This document shows positions 20,647 through 31,770 of a stretch of DNA of 64,000 nucleotides, in pieces; the stretch's first letter is position 1, and every line of letters begins with the position of its first letter. A program made the translations under genes and the position numbers. The notes beneath the pieces were generated by a model. It had not been told where the DNA came from. It made no database searches and saw only the letters and a list, made by a program, of their open reading frames with translations. The DNA is from Ceratopteris richardii (lineage: Eukaryota; Streptophyta; Polypodiopsida; Polypodiales; Pteridaceae), in assembly GCA_020310875.1 (NCBI GenBank), contig CM035417.1, positions 89,437,199 to 89,501,198 of the forward strand, read 5' to 3'.

Positions 20647-21669
20647 CCGTCAACATCTTCTCCTTTGTCCCTTGACATGGACCTATGTTGTAAACCCACA
20701 ACCTGTCTACTGAAACTCAACGAGTTTCTCATGAAAAGAGATATAACCTTATCTGTCTGCACATGATTTAACTCAAATAAGATTTTCTCCTCTGAATAAT
20801 TCACATAATTCGCTGCTAATGCTCCCTTGTATATGCTTTTTGTCAATGGTGCACACTGACATCTCACCCGTACGCATGCCTACATGTAAACAAAACCTCA
20901 TTACGTCTCAGACAGTGACCTCTTGTAATATCACAGATTATTAAGTCTAAGCAAAGAACCTGAGCTGGAAATTGTGTCTTCTGCTTCCCATCAATCCAAG
21001 CATATGGATTGATGTTCATCTCTCCATAGCTCTCTACCTCAAAAATACCATGCAACTTTTTATCAATGTAATTAAACAAAAATAGTGGCATCCCTGGTCG
21101 GACATTCTTTACATAGCTCATATGAGATGCTCAAAGGCCTGGACATGCACAAAAGCTAATGATCAAGCTACTGTTCACGCATAAGGACCTCTGTAAAATA
21201 AAACCAAGCCCAAGATTCCAAGTAAGCTTTAGATTCAACATTCTTCTCTGCGTTCGCACGAAAGCCATACCAAAAACATGCACACACATGAACATGCAGT
21301 AATATGTGGAGGGAGGGGGAGGCAGAGAGAGAGAGAGAGAGAGATAAGGGCACAGAAGGAAATGGTGTCCATATGACCAGGACGTGGAAAAAGATACTAT
21401 CGAAAGCACAGTGGAATCTCAAAATGAGAAATCCAAACCATGATATGATGCATTATGGTTTAAAGGGAGAGACGTATATCTGCGATAGAAAGTAAGAGGA
21501 TAGATAAAGTATACCAAATAGAAGTTGTGTGATGCATTCATTGTAAGTCGCATGGTCACAGCCAAAAATCATAGCAGCAAGCTCCTCCGCCGGAAGGTTC
21601 AAGAACAGGAGGGGTGATGAAGGAGGACGGCTATCCCCAGAGGAAGGAGAATGAAGGCGTTTGTATGCA
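20647..21669 (-). pseudogene. DCD-domain gene fragment, tandem unit 1
   Basis: The same three exons as in the unit at 22680-23714, in minus orientation. Exon 1 is at about 21669-21515 (ending in ATYNECITQLLFG), exon 2 at about 21140-20965 (SYVKNVRPGMPLFLFNY, LHGIFEVESYGE, FPAQ) and exon 3 at about 20880-20697 (RCQCAPLTKSIYKGALAANY, ILFELNHVQTDK). Splice-site dinucleotides are kept at the exon 2-3 boundaries. DCD proteins are plant-specific and linked to stress and cell-death responses. The unit is a fragment without its own start codon. Confidence 0.82.
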
Positions 21670-22679
21670 ACCGTCAACATCTTTTCCTTTGTCCCCTGAC
21701 AACCACGTTGTAAACCCACAACTTGTCTAGTGACACTCAATGAGTTTCTCATGAAAAGAGATATAAGCTTATCTGCCTGCACATGATTTAACTCAAATAG
21801 GATTTTCTCCTGTGAATAATTCACATAATTTGCTGCTAATGCTCCCTTGTATATGCATTTTGTCAATGGTGCACACTGACATCTCAACCGTACACGTGCC
21901 TACATGTAAACAAAACCTCATTACACCTCAGACAGTGACCTAATGTAATATTAGAGATTATTAAATCTAAGCAAAGAAACTGAGCTGGAAACTATGTCTT
22001 CTGCTTCCCATCAGTCGAGGCATATGGATTGATGTTCATCTCTCCATAGCTCTTTGCCTCAAAAATACCATGCAACTTTTTATCAATGTAATAAAAAAAA
22101 ATAGTGGCATCCGTGGTCGGACATTCTTTACATAGCTAATATGAGAAGCTCGAAGGCCTGAACATGCACAAAAGCTAAGGATCAAGCTACTATTCATGCA
22201 TAAGGATGTCCGTAAAATAAAACCAAGCCCGGGATTCCAAGTAAGCTTTAGATTCAGCATTCTTCTCTGCGTTCGCACAAAAGCCATACCAAAAACATGC
22301 ACACACATGAACATGCAGTAATATGTGGGGGGAGAGAGAGAGAGAGAGAGAGAGATAAGGGCACAGAAGGAAATGGTGTCCATATGACCAGGACGTGGAA
22401 AAACACACTATCAAAAGCACAGTGGAATCTCAAAATGAGAAATCCAAACCATGATATGATGCATTATGGTTTAAAGGGAGAGACGTATATCTGTGATAGA
22501 AAGTAAGAGGATAGATAAAGTATACCAAACAGAAGCTGTATGAAGCATTCATTGTAAGTCGCATGGTCACAACCAAAAATCACAGCAGCAAGCTCCTCCG
22601 CCGGAAGGTTCAAGAACGGGAGCCGTGATGAAGGAGGATGGCTAGCCCCAGAGGAAGGAGAATGAAGGCCTTTGTATGC
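21670..22679 (-). pseudogene. DCD-domain gene fragment, tandem unit 2
   Basis: Middle copy of the triplication, about 1.01 kb. Exon 1 (LPAEELAAVIFGCDHATYNE) is at about 22679-22525, exon 2 (YVKNVRPRMPLFFF) at about 22150-21985, exon 3 (RCQCAPLTKCIYKGALAANY, FELNHVQADKLISLF) at about 21897-21717. Exon 2 carries a one-base change of frame after MPLFFF where MPLFLFNY is expected. A GA microsatellite at about 22331-22354 sits in intron 1, as in the sister units. Confidence 0.82.
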
Positions 22680-23714
22680 AACCATCAACATCTTCTCCTT
22701 TTTCCCCTGACATGGACCCACGTTGTAAACCCACAACCTATCTAGTGACACTCAATGAGTTTCTCATGAAAAGAGATATAAGCTTATTTGTTTGCACATG
22801 ATTTAACTCAAATAGGATTTTCTCTTGTGAATAATTCACATAATTCGCTGCTAATGCTCCCTTGTTTATGCTTTCTGTCAATGGTGCACACTGACATCTC
22901 AACCGTACGCGTGCCTACATGTAAACAAAACCTCATTACACCTTAGACAGTAACCTAATGTAATATCAGAGATTATTAAATCTAAGAAAAGAACCTGAGC
23001 TGGAAACTGTGTCTTTTGCTTCCCATCAATCGAGGCATATGGATTGATGTTCATCTCTCCATAGGTGTCTGCCTCAAAAATACCATGCAACATTTTATCA
23101 ATGTAATTAAACAAAAATAGTGGCATTCCTGGTCGAATATTCTTTACATAGTTGATATGAGAAGCTCAAAGGCTTGGACATGCACAAAAGCTAATGATCA
23201 AGCTATTGTTCATGCATAAGGACGTCTGTAAAATAAAACCAAGCCCAAGATTCCAAGTAAGCTTTATATTCAACATTCTTCTCTACATTCGCATGAAAGC
23301 CATACCAAAAACATGCACACATATGAACATGCAGTAATATGTGGAGAGAGAGAGAGAGAGAGCGAGAGAGATAAGGGCACAGAAGGAAATGGTTTCCATA
23401 TGACCATGACATGGAAAAACATACTATACAAAAGCACAGTGGAATCTCAAAATGAGAAATCTAAACCATGATATGATGCATTATGGTTTAAAGGGAGAGA
23501 TGTATATCTGTGATAGAAAGTAAGAGGATAGATAAAGTATACCAAACAGAAGCTGTGTGACGCATTCATTATAAGTCGCATGGCCAAAAATCACAGCAGC
23601 AAGCTGCTTCCTCGGAAGGTTCAAGAACGGGAGCGGTGATGAAGGAGGACGGCTAGCCCCAGAGGAAGGAGAATGAAGGCCCTTGTATGTTTGGGTCTTA
23701 CGTCCAGCTCCCAT
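22680..23714 (-). pseudogene. DCD-domain gene fragment, unit 3, with the start codon
   Basis: This unit keeps the gene's N-terminus: MGAGRKTQTYKG at 23714, a start I recognise from plant DCD/NRP-type proteins. Exon 1 (23714-23543) ends QLLFG at a GTATAC donor. Exon 2 (23172-22995) holds INYVKNIRPGMPLFLFNYID and LHGIFEADTYGE and ends FPAQ before a GT. Exon 3 (22914-22738) holds CQCAPLT, ALAANYVNYS and ILFELNHVQTNKLISLF. Exon 1 lacks the GCD of the usual FGCDHATYNE (two codons deleted). The order matches the DCD domain end to end. The retained introns point to genomic capture. Confidence 0.85.
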
Positions 23715-23883
23715 GACAGAAGCACTCCGCTGGCAATGAGACTTGTAAGAGTAATTTTAAAGTTGGTTGGAAAACATTAATTACAAATTTATGCAATGAG
23801 ATCATATGCTACATGTGTATTAATTACAATAATACTTTCATAATAACATTTTTTATGAATGAAGGCATTCTGTGGCTATTGTT

Positions 23884-23955
23884 CATGCATAAGGATGTCT
23901 GTAAAATAAAACCAAGCCTAGGATTCCAAGTAAGCTTTAGATTCAACATTCTTCT
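23884..23955 (-). repeat. Short extra piece of the DCD unit
   Basis: Seventy-two bases match 23210-23283 of unit 3 (intron 1, ending in the CAACATTCTTCTC motif). They adjoin the TG-rich tract, so the duplication breakpoint lies here. Confidence 0.8.
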
Positions 23956-24335
23956 CTATGTGTATATGTATGTATGTGCATGTGTATGTGTGTGTATATG
24001 TATGTATGTGCATGTGCATGTGTAAGTGTATATGTGTGTATGAGGATGTGCATGTGCATGTGTATATGTGTGTATATGTATTTTCATGTATATGTGTAAC
24101 TCTATGTGTATATGTGTGTATGTGCATGTATATGTGTATATGTAGGTATGTGCATGTGTGTGTGCATGTGTATATGTGTGTGTACGTATGTGCATATATA
24201 TGTGTATATATGTGTATAATGTATGTATATGCATGTGTATATGTATGAAACATGCATGTGTATGTGGATGCATTTCCATTTGCATCCATGTGCATGCATG
24301 TGGATGTGCATATACATGTATTTGTGTATATGTTA

Positions 24336-24417
<82 letters not shown>
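23956..24417. repeat. TG-rich tract followed by (TA)n
   Basis: 23956-24342 is TGTATATGTGCATG-type repeat, the reverse-complement composition of the CA tract at 16992-18055. 24343-24417 is a pure TA run. A GA tract follows at about 24500-24520. Confidence 0.9.
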
Positions 24418-24419
<2 letters not shown>

Positions 24420-24719
24420 TATAATGCATGCATGTAAGTCTTTTTATGTGGTTGTTAGCCATACTTTTTGCTTGGTTAGCTTCTTGAATAACGTGCAATA
24501 AAGAGAGAGAGAGAGAGAGAATTCAAAGAGAGAAAGATGTAGAAAGAGAGAAACAGAGACAAAGGGAGACAATAAGAGAGAGCTTAGGCAAAACAACAAT
24601 TCTGCATATACTTGCTTCAGCTCTTAAGCGCAACGCAATTGCGAACGTTGGAGAGCTCTTCGATCAGATGCATGAAAATGCCGATTGAAGAGCCTCCAAT
24701 GTTTTAATTTTTTTCCGTC

Positions 24720-24972
24720 AATAGACCGTCGTGTAAGCGATGCTAGGCGTCCAGTTATCATCGCATAAGCAACATGTTTTAGCGTCGCTTATGTGATGCC
24801 AAAAAGCATCGCTTATGCGACGTTTTTTTGGACCGTCATGTGAATCGACGTTTTTCGCTCGTCGTTTAATCGACGGTCCGCGCACGATGCTCAGTACGAT
24901 GCATTTTGCAGTTTTATAGCGACGAAATTGTGTCGCCTTAACCGTCGCTATACGCCCGTATTCCTTGTAGTG
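24720..24972 (-). repeat. CACTA right terminal and subterminal repeats
   Basis: Copies of GCGTCGCTTATGTGATG-like motifs (about 24780-24825) and a terminal inverted repeat ending TTCCTTGTAGTG at 24972, mirror image of the left end. They define the element's right border. Confidence 0.9.
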
Positions 24973-24975
24973 TTT
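24973..24975. repeat. TTT target-site duplication of CACTA, right copy
   Basis: Follows GTAGTG directly and matches 16603-16605. Confidence 0.88.
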
Positions 24976-25009
24976 GTTAATATAATTGCAATTGGCTTTA
25001 AAAAAAAAC
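24976..25009 (+). mobile_element. LINE tail resumed after the CACTA insertion
   Basis: GTTAATATAATTGCAATTGG followed by a run of nine A resembles the end of the LINE at 46220-46291 (TTTATTAATTAAAG then A9). It is read as the 3' tail of the LINE at 15965-16602. Confidence 0.6.
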
Positions 25010-25724
25010 TTTAGGTTTTTTATGAAAGAGTAAGAATATTGGTGATCTAAGGACTCAAACGATAGACCAATTATCATGACTAACTTGTACTTATATGTTT
25101 TTAGGAATTTTGGCACATAAGTATGTATATGATAGTTAAACCATAACTAGCAAGGTATAGCACCACATTGATTGATTCACAAGGAGTTTTCAAGCTTACT
25201 GATATGGAATTTTATACATGAAAGTTCATTATATTTTCATTTATTATAGTTATTCAGATCAAGATGGATACTTATGCCAGCCCTAGGGTTTCGTGTAGCT
25301 TCTTCTTTATGATTTTGCATGAAGAGGGCTTTCAATCCTTCAAAATAGAATATTATTTTGGCTATCTTCTGTTCATACTCATTCAAATTCAGTGTTAGTA
25401 GTGGGCACTTGAAGCCTCGGTATAGGGAGACCATATATTCAAAATAGTTTCACTTGATTTTTATCCAAAAGTATTATCCTCAAAGAGAAAGCTTCATTAT
25501 GAAAAGCTCAAGATGGGTGGTCTGATTTATGCCTGAATTGCAAATGAATTCATAGGTGGGGTGTTCACGCCACGAGGAAATACTCCTAGATCTTCAAATC
25601 CTCCCACTGGTGAATCAAGATTGTTTCTTGCATTTCAAATGTTGCTAGACATGCCTTGCATAAGGTAAAATAGAAGGTCAATGACATATCAATGATTGAC
25701 TTCTCTTTCATGAAGGATCACCCG
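25010..25724. other. No recognisable gene
   Basis: AT-rich sequence. The stretch FTPRGNTPRSSNPP at about 25560-25600 on plus could be an upstream part of the DUF4283 relic that follows. Nothing else was identified. Confidence 0.5.
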
Positions 25725-26240
25725 AAAAATGAGGAAAATGAGAAGAAAAAGGTATGCACACCAAGTAAAAAGGTTTTTCTTTGTTAGAAATCTAGAATGA
25801 AGCAAACAATTAAGAACATTGAGGATACTATCCTTGTTGGTTTTTTCCATGGGCCTAGACCACCCATGTAAATCCTTTATGAATGGATTATTGATAGTTT
25901 TGTACCCCTAGGAATCTCTATCCCTAGGGTTCATTATCCAGCCATTGGGTTTTCACATTTTCTCTTTCAAGGAAATTTGCATATAAAAATAATATTGGTC
26001 TATGGATAGTGGCTCATTAGGGACGCACCTTTTTTTTTGGTTAGGTGGTCTGCCATCTTTGATGATCTTAAAGATAAACCACCATGAATTTCTTTAGTGG
26101 AACTACCTAATCTTCATTTAAGATGGTAACATTTTGTTGAGGACATTGATTGATATGTGTATAATGTTTTGGGTAAAAGGACTTCCAATGACATAAATCC
26201 TTGATGGAATCCTCAAGGTTTCGTATTCACCTCCAAAAAG
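25725..26240 (+). pseudogene. DUF4283-domain relic (LINE ORF1-like)
   Basis: One continuous frame with five or six stops reads VGFFHGPRPP, then LYEWIIDSFVPLGI, PAIGFSHFLFQ, RDAPFFLVRWSAIFDDLKDK, LVELPNLHLRW and VYNVLGK. This is the layout of the plant DUF4283 domain (a region before a Trp-rich WSxxFDPxK motif, then LPNLPLxxW and xxIGNxLG). DUF4283 occurs in ORF1 of plant L1-type LINEs and in related gag-like proteins, where it probably binds nucleic acid. Several stops are TGA or TAG in place of Trp or Gln codons. No endonuclease or RT is adjacent, so this is an isolated remnant. Confidence 0.6.
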
Positions 26241-27040
26241 TAAGCCTACTTGCTTAGATATCTTGTCTCTCAATTTTAGACACCTCTATTTAGGTGTGTA
26301 GCTAGACAAACTTCTTTTCATTTGACTATGATTGTCTTGAAGATTTTGTACTTTCACTATACTCAAATTTCCATGATTCAAATTTCATTTGACTCCTCAT
26401 ATAGTTTCCTAAAGTATAGCAAAGTCTCAAGTTTATTATCTAAAAAAAATGTGAGAAAGAATCTAACTTGCTAACCCATATGTCTATGCATAGACAAAGA
26501 GAGTTGTAGAAAAATATCCTATCTTATGGTAGATGGTTGTGTATGGTAGAACATCCAATTTCTTTTATTCAAAGTGTATGTCATAAATCATAGGGTCTAT
26601 GTAAAGTTTGAAAAATGATAAGCTTATTCTTTGGTTACTAGCAATGAAAATGTAAAAATAGAGAGTATATATTCCTATGTAAGGGGCTAGTGAAGGGTTG
26701 CACATTGTGTGGGGTGCTTGTATCATCCTCCATCACAAATGGCATAGTATCTTTGGTGATGTGGAGAAAAAAATTTCATCATAGGAGATATATGCTAGGA
26801 AATATGTAGATGCATTTTAAAAAAAGGTTTCTTGCCTTTTGGTGTTTTGATTATATGCAATAGTATTCTATTTGGATAGTATGCAATTATGGTTTCATGC
26901 ATATTCTAATGTAATCTTGAGTAGTGGCATCATTTTGATTCTTTGATGGCATGCTCTAGGTGGAGCATTTTACAAAGTCTATGCAAAGCTCATATTGTAT
27001 CCATGCAAGAAATGATTATTGGATCAATAATTAGTTTCTA
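26241..27040. other. No recognisable gene
   Basis: AT-rich plus-strand sequence without a motif I can name. It may be decayed continuation of the DUF4283 relic. Confidence 0.4.
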
Positions 27041-27785
27041 ATCGTTAGAATCAAGAAATGACAAACAAGAGATGGTTGAACCACACCCTAAGAGGGAGGA
27101 CTAGGAGATAATCCTCAAAACCATGGATTTTTGTGAAAGTGGCTAGCCCATCACACTCTTAGACGATAGATCATGAGTTAAGTTCCCCTTGGATACAAGA
27201 CTTGGTATCAAAGCCTAGGAAGTAGGCTTGGGCAAGGTGGATAGATTCCACAAGGATCATGGACACCTAATGGCCTCTGAAGAATGTGTTTGGGAACTTT
27301 GTATCTAAAAGGTTAAAAGAATAGCATGGGTCACTTAAAAAAAACTAGCAGATCTAGAGCAAATATTAGATTGTATCTCTGAATTCATAGGTCATATTTA
27401 GATGTGTAAGGTACCCTTAGAAAGCTCTTGGAATTAACTCGCATATAAAAGTAGTAGATTGAGGGTCCATGATACCTAGCAAGGGTGAGATCCAAGTTTA
27501 AGTTATTGATTTTAAGAACAAGGGTTCAAGACATTGAGGTTGCAAACAAGAAGGTTTAAGACACCAAGGTTGAGAGCAACGGTTCAAGAAACCAAGGTTG
27601 AGAGCAAGGACGTTCAAGAGATCATTTTGCAAGTGTAAGGAAATATCAGTGTGATGGGCTAACCATTTGCCCCAAAACCATGGTTTTGAGGATTACTTCC
27701 TAATCCTACCTCTTAGAGTGTGGTTCAACCATCTCTTACTTGTCATTTCTTCATTCTAACACTAATATCATTATACTGGTTTGCA
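27041..27785. repeat. Inverted repeat, arms about 125 bp, spacer about 480 bp
   Basis: 27041-27168 is the reverse complement of 27645-27785 at about 80 to 85 percent. Shared cores are AGAGATGGTTGAACCACA, GATAATCCTCAAAACCATGG and TGATGGGCTA in one or the other sense. A transcript through it would fold into a long hairpin. The left arm also lies just before a primer-binding-like site, so it may be LTR sequence of copia D. Confidence 0.8.
27202..27216 (+). promoter_or_regulatory. Primer binding site, probably copia D
   Basis: TTGGTATCAAAGCCT differs by one base from the initiator-Met primer site. It is in the right orientation for the plus-strand copia remnants at 27890-29275. The LTR before it is not delimited. 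Confidence 0.6.
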
Positions 27786-27889
27786 CACAATATTTATCCA
27801 TTCTTATTTGGGTTTCTATTAACCACATATCCATTTCTCCAAGGAAATCCCACCAATCTTTTTGTACATTTTCTGATGATTTGTTTAAC

Positions 27890-29275
27890 CAAGCAAGCAC
27901 AAAAGATAAATATCAAAGATGAGATGAAGTTAATTCTCTTGCTATGGGCATTATGAACTTCTTGGATATAGTTTGCACAACCACTACTAGTAGTGTACCT
28001 AGTGGAAAGCTAGTTTACAATGAAATTTGTGATGGTCTTATAAGTGAAGAAATTTATAGGGAATCCATGGCTACCAAACATAGTGGAGATACATACAATA
28101 TTCATTATGTTGGACATAGAAAGAACCAACAATGTAGTGATACATACAATATTCATTGTGTTTTCCATATAAGGAACCAACAATGTAGTAGAAGATAGAA
28201 TAGAGGAAAGGATGATAATTATCAAAAGATTAGAAGACAACATCACAAGGAGAACATTGAATACATTTTCCCAAAAATGGGCCTTTTAAAGAAATGCAAT
28301 CACTCTTTGAAGAATGCCAAATGAAAAGGGTAGATTGATGGGCATTTTAAATATTTGCCTACAACTCCTTTATTAGTGAAAGTAGAGGAGAGCAAATTCA
28401 TTTTAGATAATGTTGATGTTATGATACTTGATCATACTCCACCACTAGGGCCCTTATGGATAATTCTCTTTTGCACAAAGGCTATTGATATTGGTGCCTC
28501 TTGTCATGTGACGCCACATAAAAAGTGGTTTTCCATGTATATACAAAAGATCTTTCTGTACTCAGATAAACATTATTATCACTTTAATGCTGTTGAAACT
28601 AGGGATTTTGTAGTTTTGTAGATGTTGATTTGTTCACCATGCTCCTTAGCTTTCATGTATGATGTTATTTGATCGTCTTTGATGAAATTCGTTACAAAGT
28701 TGTTTTGTATGCTCAATCCTTTCATATATTGAAAGGCAACATTGTTCTTGCAATAAACAAAGTTGACTCATTCTGTCCCTTCTTTGTGCATAAAAAATAA
28801 CACTTCCTAGTTGTTAATATACAACCTATGAATTCTACAAGGCAAGCTTCTTTGTCACATTTAGTGAGCATTGTGAGTATGGAAAGAGAACTTCAATGTA
28901 CATAGAATTCACATTGACTCTTTAATTTGACCTTTATATCTTGTTCATATAGATGCATGTGATCCTATACTAACAAGGTCCTTAAGTGGTGGATTTTTGT
29001 TTTCCACTTTCATAAATGATCAAAGATTTGGATATATCTTACCAATTCAAAGAATTTTGTTTCCCTTGTTGCAGTTTAGAAAGCACAAAAAGAGCATGAT
29101 AAAGAAAAATCTTAGGAGCATAATGCATAGAGTAATACTAAGTCTAGAATATAAACAAATAAATAACTCATTGTTTATGGGTGTATGTGCAAGCGAATGG
29201 AAGAAAGCCCCTAAAGAAGGAACGAATAACTTGACCATCCTGATTGTGTTCAGGTATGCCATTACCAAAATATAA
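27890..29275 (+). pseudogene. copia D gag, protease and integrase start
   Basis: The gag end is DEVNSLAMGIMNFLD followed by a region with YNEICDGLISEEIYRESM, comparable to the end of copia gag. At 28480-28540 the protease reads AIDIGASCHVTPHKKWF, where D-S/T-G-AS is the active site, so Ile replaces Ser or Thr. At 28930-29040 PL-LVHIDACDPILTRSL and FSTFINDQRFGYIL match the first Asp block and following strand of copia integrase. Between them frames are decayed. RT and RNase H are missing. A 49-bp tandem duplication (28090-28138 and 28139-28187) lies in gag. Confidence 0.65.
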
Positions 29276-29296
29276 TAATGTTGAGTGTGTCGTGTT

Positions 29297-29560
29297 GCTG
29301 ACTTTGCAGAGTGGTGCATAGGTGGTGCACAGATGGCAAAGGACATGGGTGCACAGGTAGTGCACAAAGAGTTTTCCCACAACTATCTTGCCCATAAAAG
29401 TTTAATACAAGTTTCAAAGGGTCTTTTGAAGGGTTTTAAAGGTTTTTGAAGTGTTTTGGAAGGTTAAGATGAACCATCCCTTATGCACACATTTTGAAGA
29501 AACTAAAGTTAAAAGTGGAAAAGATAGGCAATGAATAAGATACTCAAGAGCTTATTGCAT
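29297..29560. repeat. Unclassified repeat R, copy 1
   Basis: About 250 bp containing GTAGTGCACAAAGAG, TTGCCCATAAAAGTTT and TTTTTGAAGTGTTTTGGAAG. It recurs at 53097-53345 in the same orientation at about 80 percent identity. It joins LTR-element sequence directly on its right. Confidence 0.8.
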
Positions 29561-29821
29561 ATCTTCTAAATTTCTTTAATAGCTTTATGATAATCTCCTT
29601 CAACAAATAATCCTTCAACACTAAATATTCAACACAACAGTTCACGAAACTTTAGATAGCTCAACTTGAATAAATCTAGAGATTATTGATTAAAAGAAGT
29701 GAACCAGTGTTGTTTATCAATGATTACAAATATATCCTCAAAACATCTCTGATAGATTTCAAAACTTGGATAATAAAGGATAACGAAGGTTTAAGGAAGG
29801 CTATGGAAGGCTTTATACCAC

Positions 29822-30187
<366 letters not shown>

Positions 30188-30203
30188 TTTCCCACCTTTT
30201 TAT

Positions 30204-31000
30204 TAGAATAGGAAAAAGAAAATGAATGCCACATTGGGCATGCACTATGGGGCATTTACAACAGAAGTTACCATATCAGGTACGTAGAACAATGTTCTTG
30301 TTTTTTATTGATGAATATGAAGTCTTCTCTAGATAGTAACGCCCTCTTCTTAAAATCCTTTGGTCTCCTAAATTAATTGCTTTGTAAGTGTCATTTCTTG
30401 CCATAAAAGGTGCATTTCCTTTTGCTAAATCCATTTCTAGAAGCATATCCCTAGGGTGATCTAGTTTTTTGATCCTCCTTCTCTTCTTATCGTAAAGAGC
30501 TTATTATATCCTCCATGACTGGAATAGGTTCCTTCTCTTTCAAGATAGTAACTATGTTTACAAAGGAGTTGGGAGGGCCTTCAAAATTATTTCTATTTTG
30601 TCTCCTTTGGGTGCTAAACATTGAAGGGAATGTGATTGGGTCACAATGATTTTCATCATATTTACAAGAGATGCAATGTCCTCATTGGCATTAAGTGGAT
30701 GTCCATACAGTTGCATTTTGAGGGTCATTTTATTGTGCTTCTCATGAGCACTTAAGACGTTCTCCAACATTTTCCAAGCTTCATATGCATTCTTTGCCTC
30801 ATCCACATAGTGTATGTTTATGTTGTTAAGTGCAGTGATAATGAGACCATATGCGTGCTCTTCCTAAAGTTGTCACTGCATCTTGGTTGCTTGAGAAAGC
30901 TCTTCTAATTCGTGTTCGGTAGGCAAAACATTATTGGCAAAGCTTCATACACTTTTGCACATTAAGAAGCCTTTGATTTTCATTTTCCATGTATGAAAAA
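30204..31000 (-). pseudogene. copia-type gag remnant, block 1
   Basis: At 30806-30558 the minus strand reads KNAYEAWKMLENVLSAHEKH, then MTLKMQLYGHPLNANEDIAS and VNMMKIIVTQSHSL, the helical core of a copia UBN2-type gag (usual forms AWxxLexxY, LxxxLxxLkM, mKxxVdqL). Gag coats the element RNA in the virus-like particle. The remnant has stops on both sides. Block 3 at 39603-39956 is the clearest sister copy. Confidence 0.75.
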
Positions 31001-31757
31001 ATATACATGTAAACATATCTACACGTTCAAAAGCCCTAAAGTCGAGAAGGTCTTACTGACTATCAAACAATAGTGTCTAATCCCGTTATTTTAGACAAGA
31101 CATAAGAAAACCTCAAACTCGGATGCCTAGGAGTTATTGGAGAGCTATAAAAGATTTGGAATTTTCTTACAACTCTTTCATAAGATGTGAATGAACTTAG
31201 ACAAGAATCGTGTAGGCAACAAATATTTTTACAATCATATGAGAGAACAACAAGAGTTTACGAAGAAAACTCGCTTATAATCCTCTCTTTGTTTCTCACC
31301 TATGCATTCTCCTTGGTGCAAGAAGCAAGCCTAAGATCTTTGCTTTAGCTCTTGGACTTCCCTCATAATCTATCTCACATGGATGTGGTCACTTACTTGT
31401 AAAAGCTCCAAAGATAAAATCAATGTACTTATCTTGGTCAATTGTAAAAGACCAAAAGGTGGAAAGAGGGAGGCAAATTTCAATGACGAGCCTTCAATGA
31501 AGATCCTTTCTTTGATGATAGTTGAATATTGGAACAACTAGTGATCTTCTAACCGTCCTTCATAGCTTGATGATAGCTTGGTGATATTATCCTTCAAGAA
31601 ATAACCCTTCAATGCTAAGCATTTATTTAAGAAACTTTAGATTTTTCTAACTTGAACAAATCTAAACATGATTGATTGAAACAAGTGAACCATGTCGTGT
31701 AGTCAAATATCAAAAATAGATCTCCGAACGATCTTAATACATTTCAATACTATGGAA

Positions 31758-31770
31758 GCCTCTGATACCA
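31758..31770 (-). promoter_or_regulatory. Primer binding site, block 1
   Basis: TGGTATCAGAGGC in element sense, one base off the initiator-Met primer site. Confidence 0.75.

Larger units (their letters stand above)
20647..23714. repeat. Three tandem copies of a 1.02-kb unit
   Basis: Landmarks recur at regular spacing: the exon 3 start lies at about 20880, 21900 and 22914, and a GA tract in intron 1 at about 21319, 22331 and 23343. Identity between units is above 90 percent by eye, so triplication probably happened inside the transposon after capture. Confidence 0.9.
16606..24972. mobile_element. CACTA (En/Spm) element, non-autonomous, carrying host gene fragments
   Basis: The ends are CACTACAAGAAATAGGGG on the left and the inverse of CACTACAAGGAATACGGGCG on the right, with TTT on both sides. 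Subterminal repeats of a GCGTCGCATAAGCGA type fill the first 290 and last 250 bases. I found no transposase (TNP2/TNPD-like) or TNPA-like reading frame on either strand. The interior holds CA-rich DNA, two fragments of an RNA polymerase IV/V largest-subunit gene on plus, and a triplicated DCD-domain gene fragment on minus. Retained introns show capture at the DNA level. It sits in the tail of a LINE. Confidence 0.92.

Noticed and set aside
18056..23714. An intact RNA polymerase IV/V or DCD gene
   Set aside because: Only internal parts are present, with stops, frameshifts, duplications and no catalytic polymerase site. Transposon ends enclose both.
24718..25116. 132-residue minus-strand frame across the right CACTA end
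   Set aside because: It crosses the terminal inverted repeat and the LINE tail, shows no domain, and its residues track the subterminal repeats.
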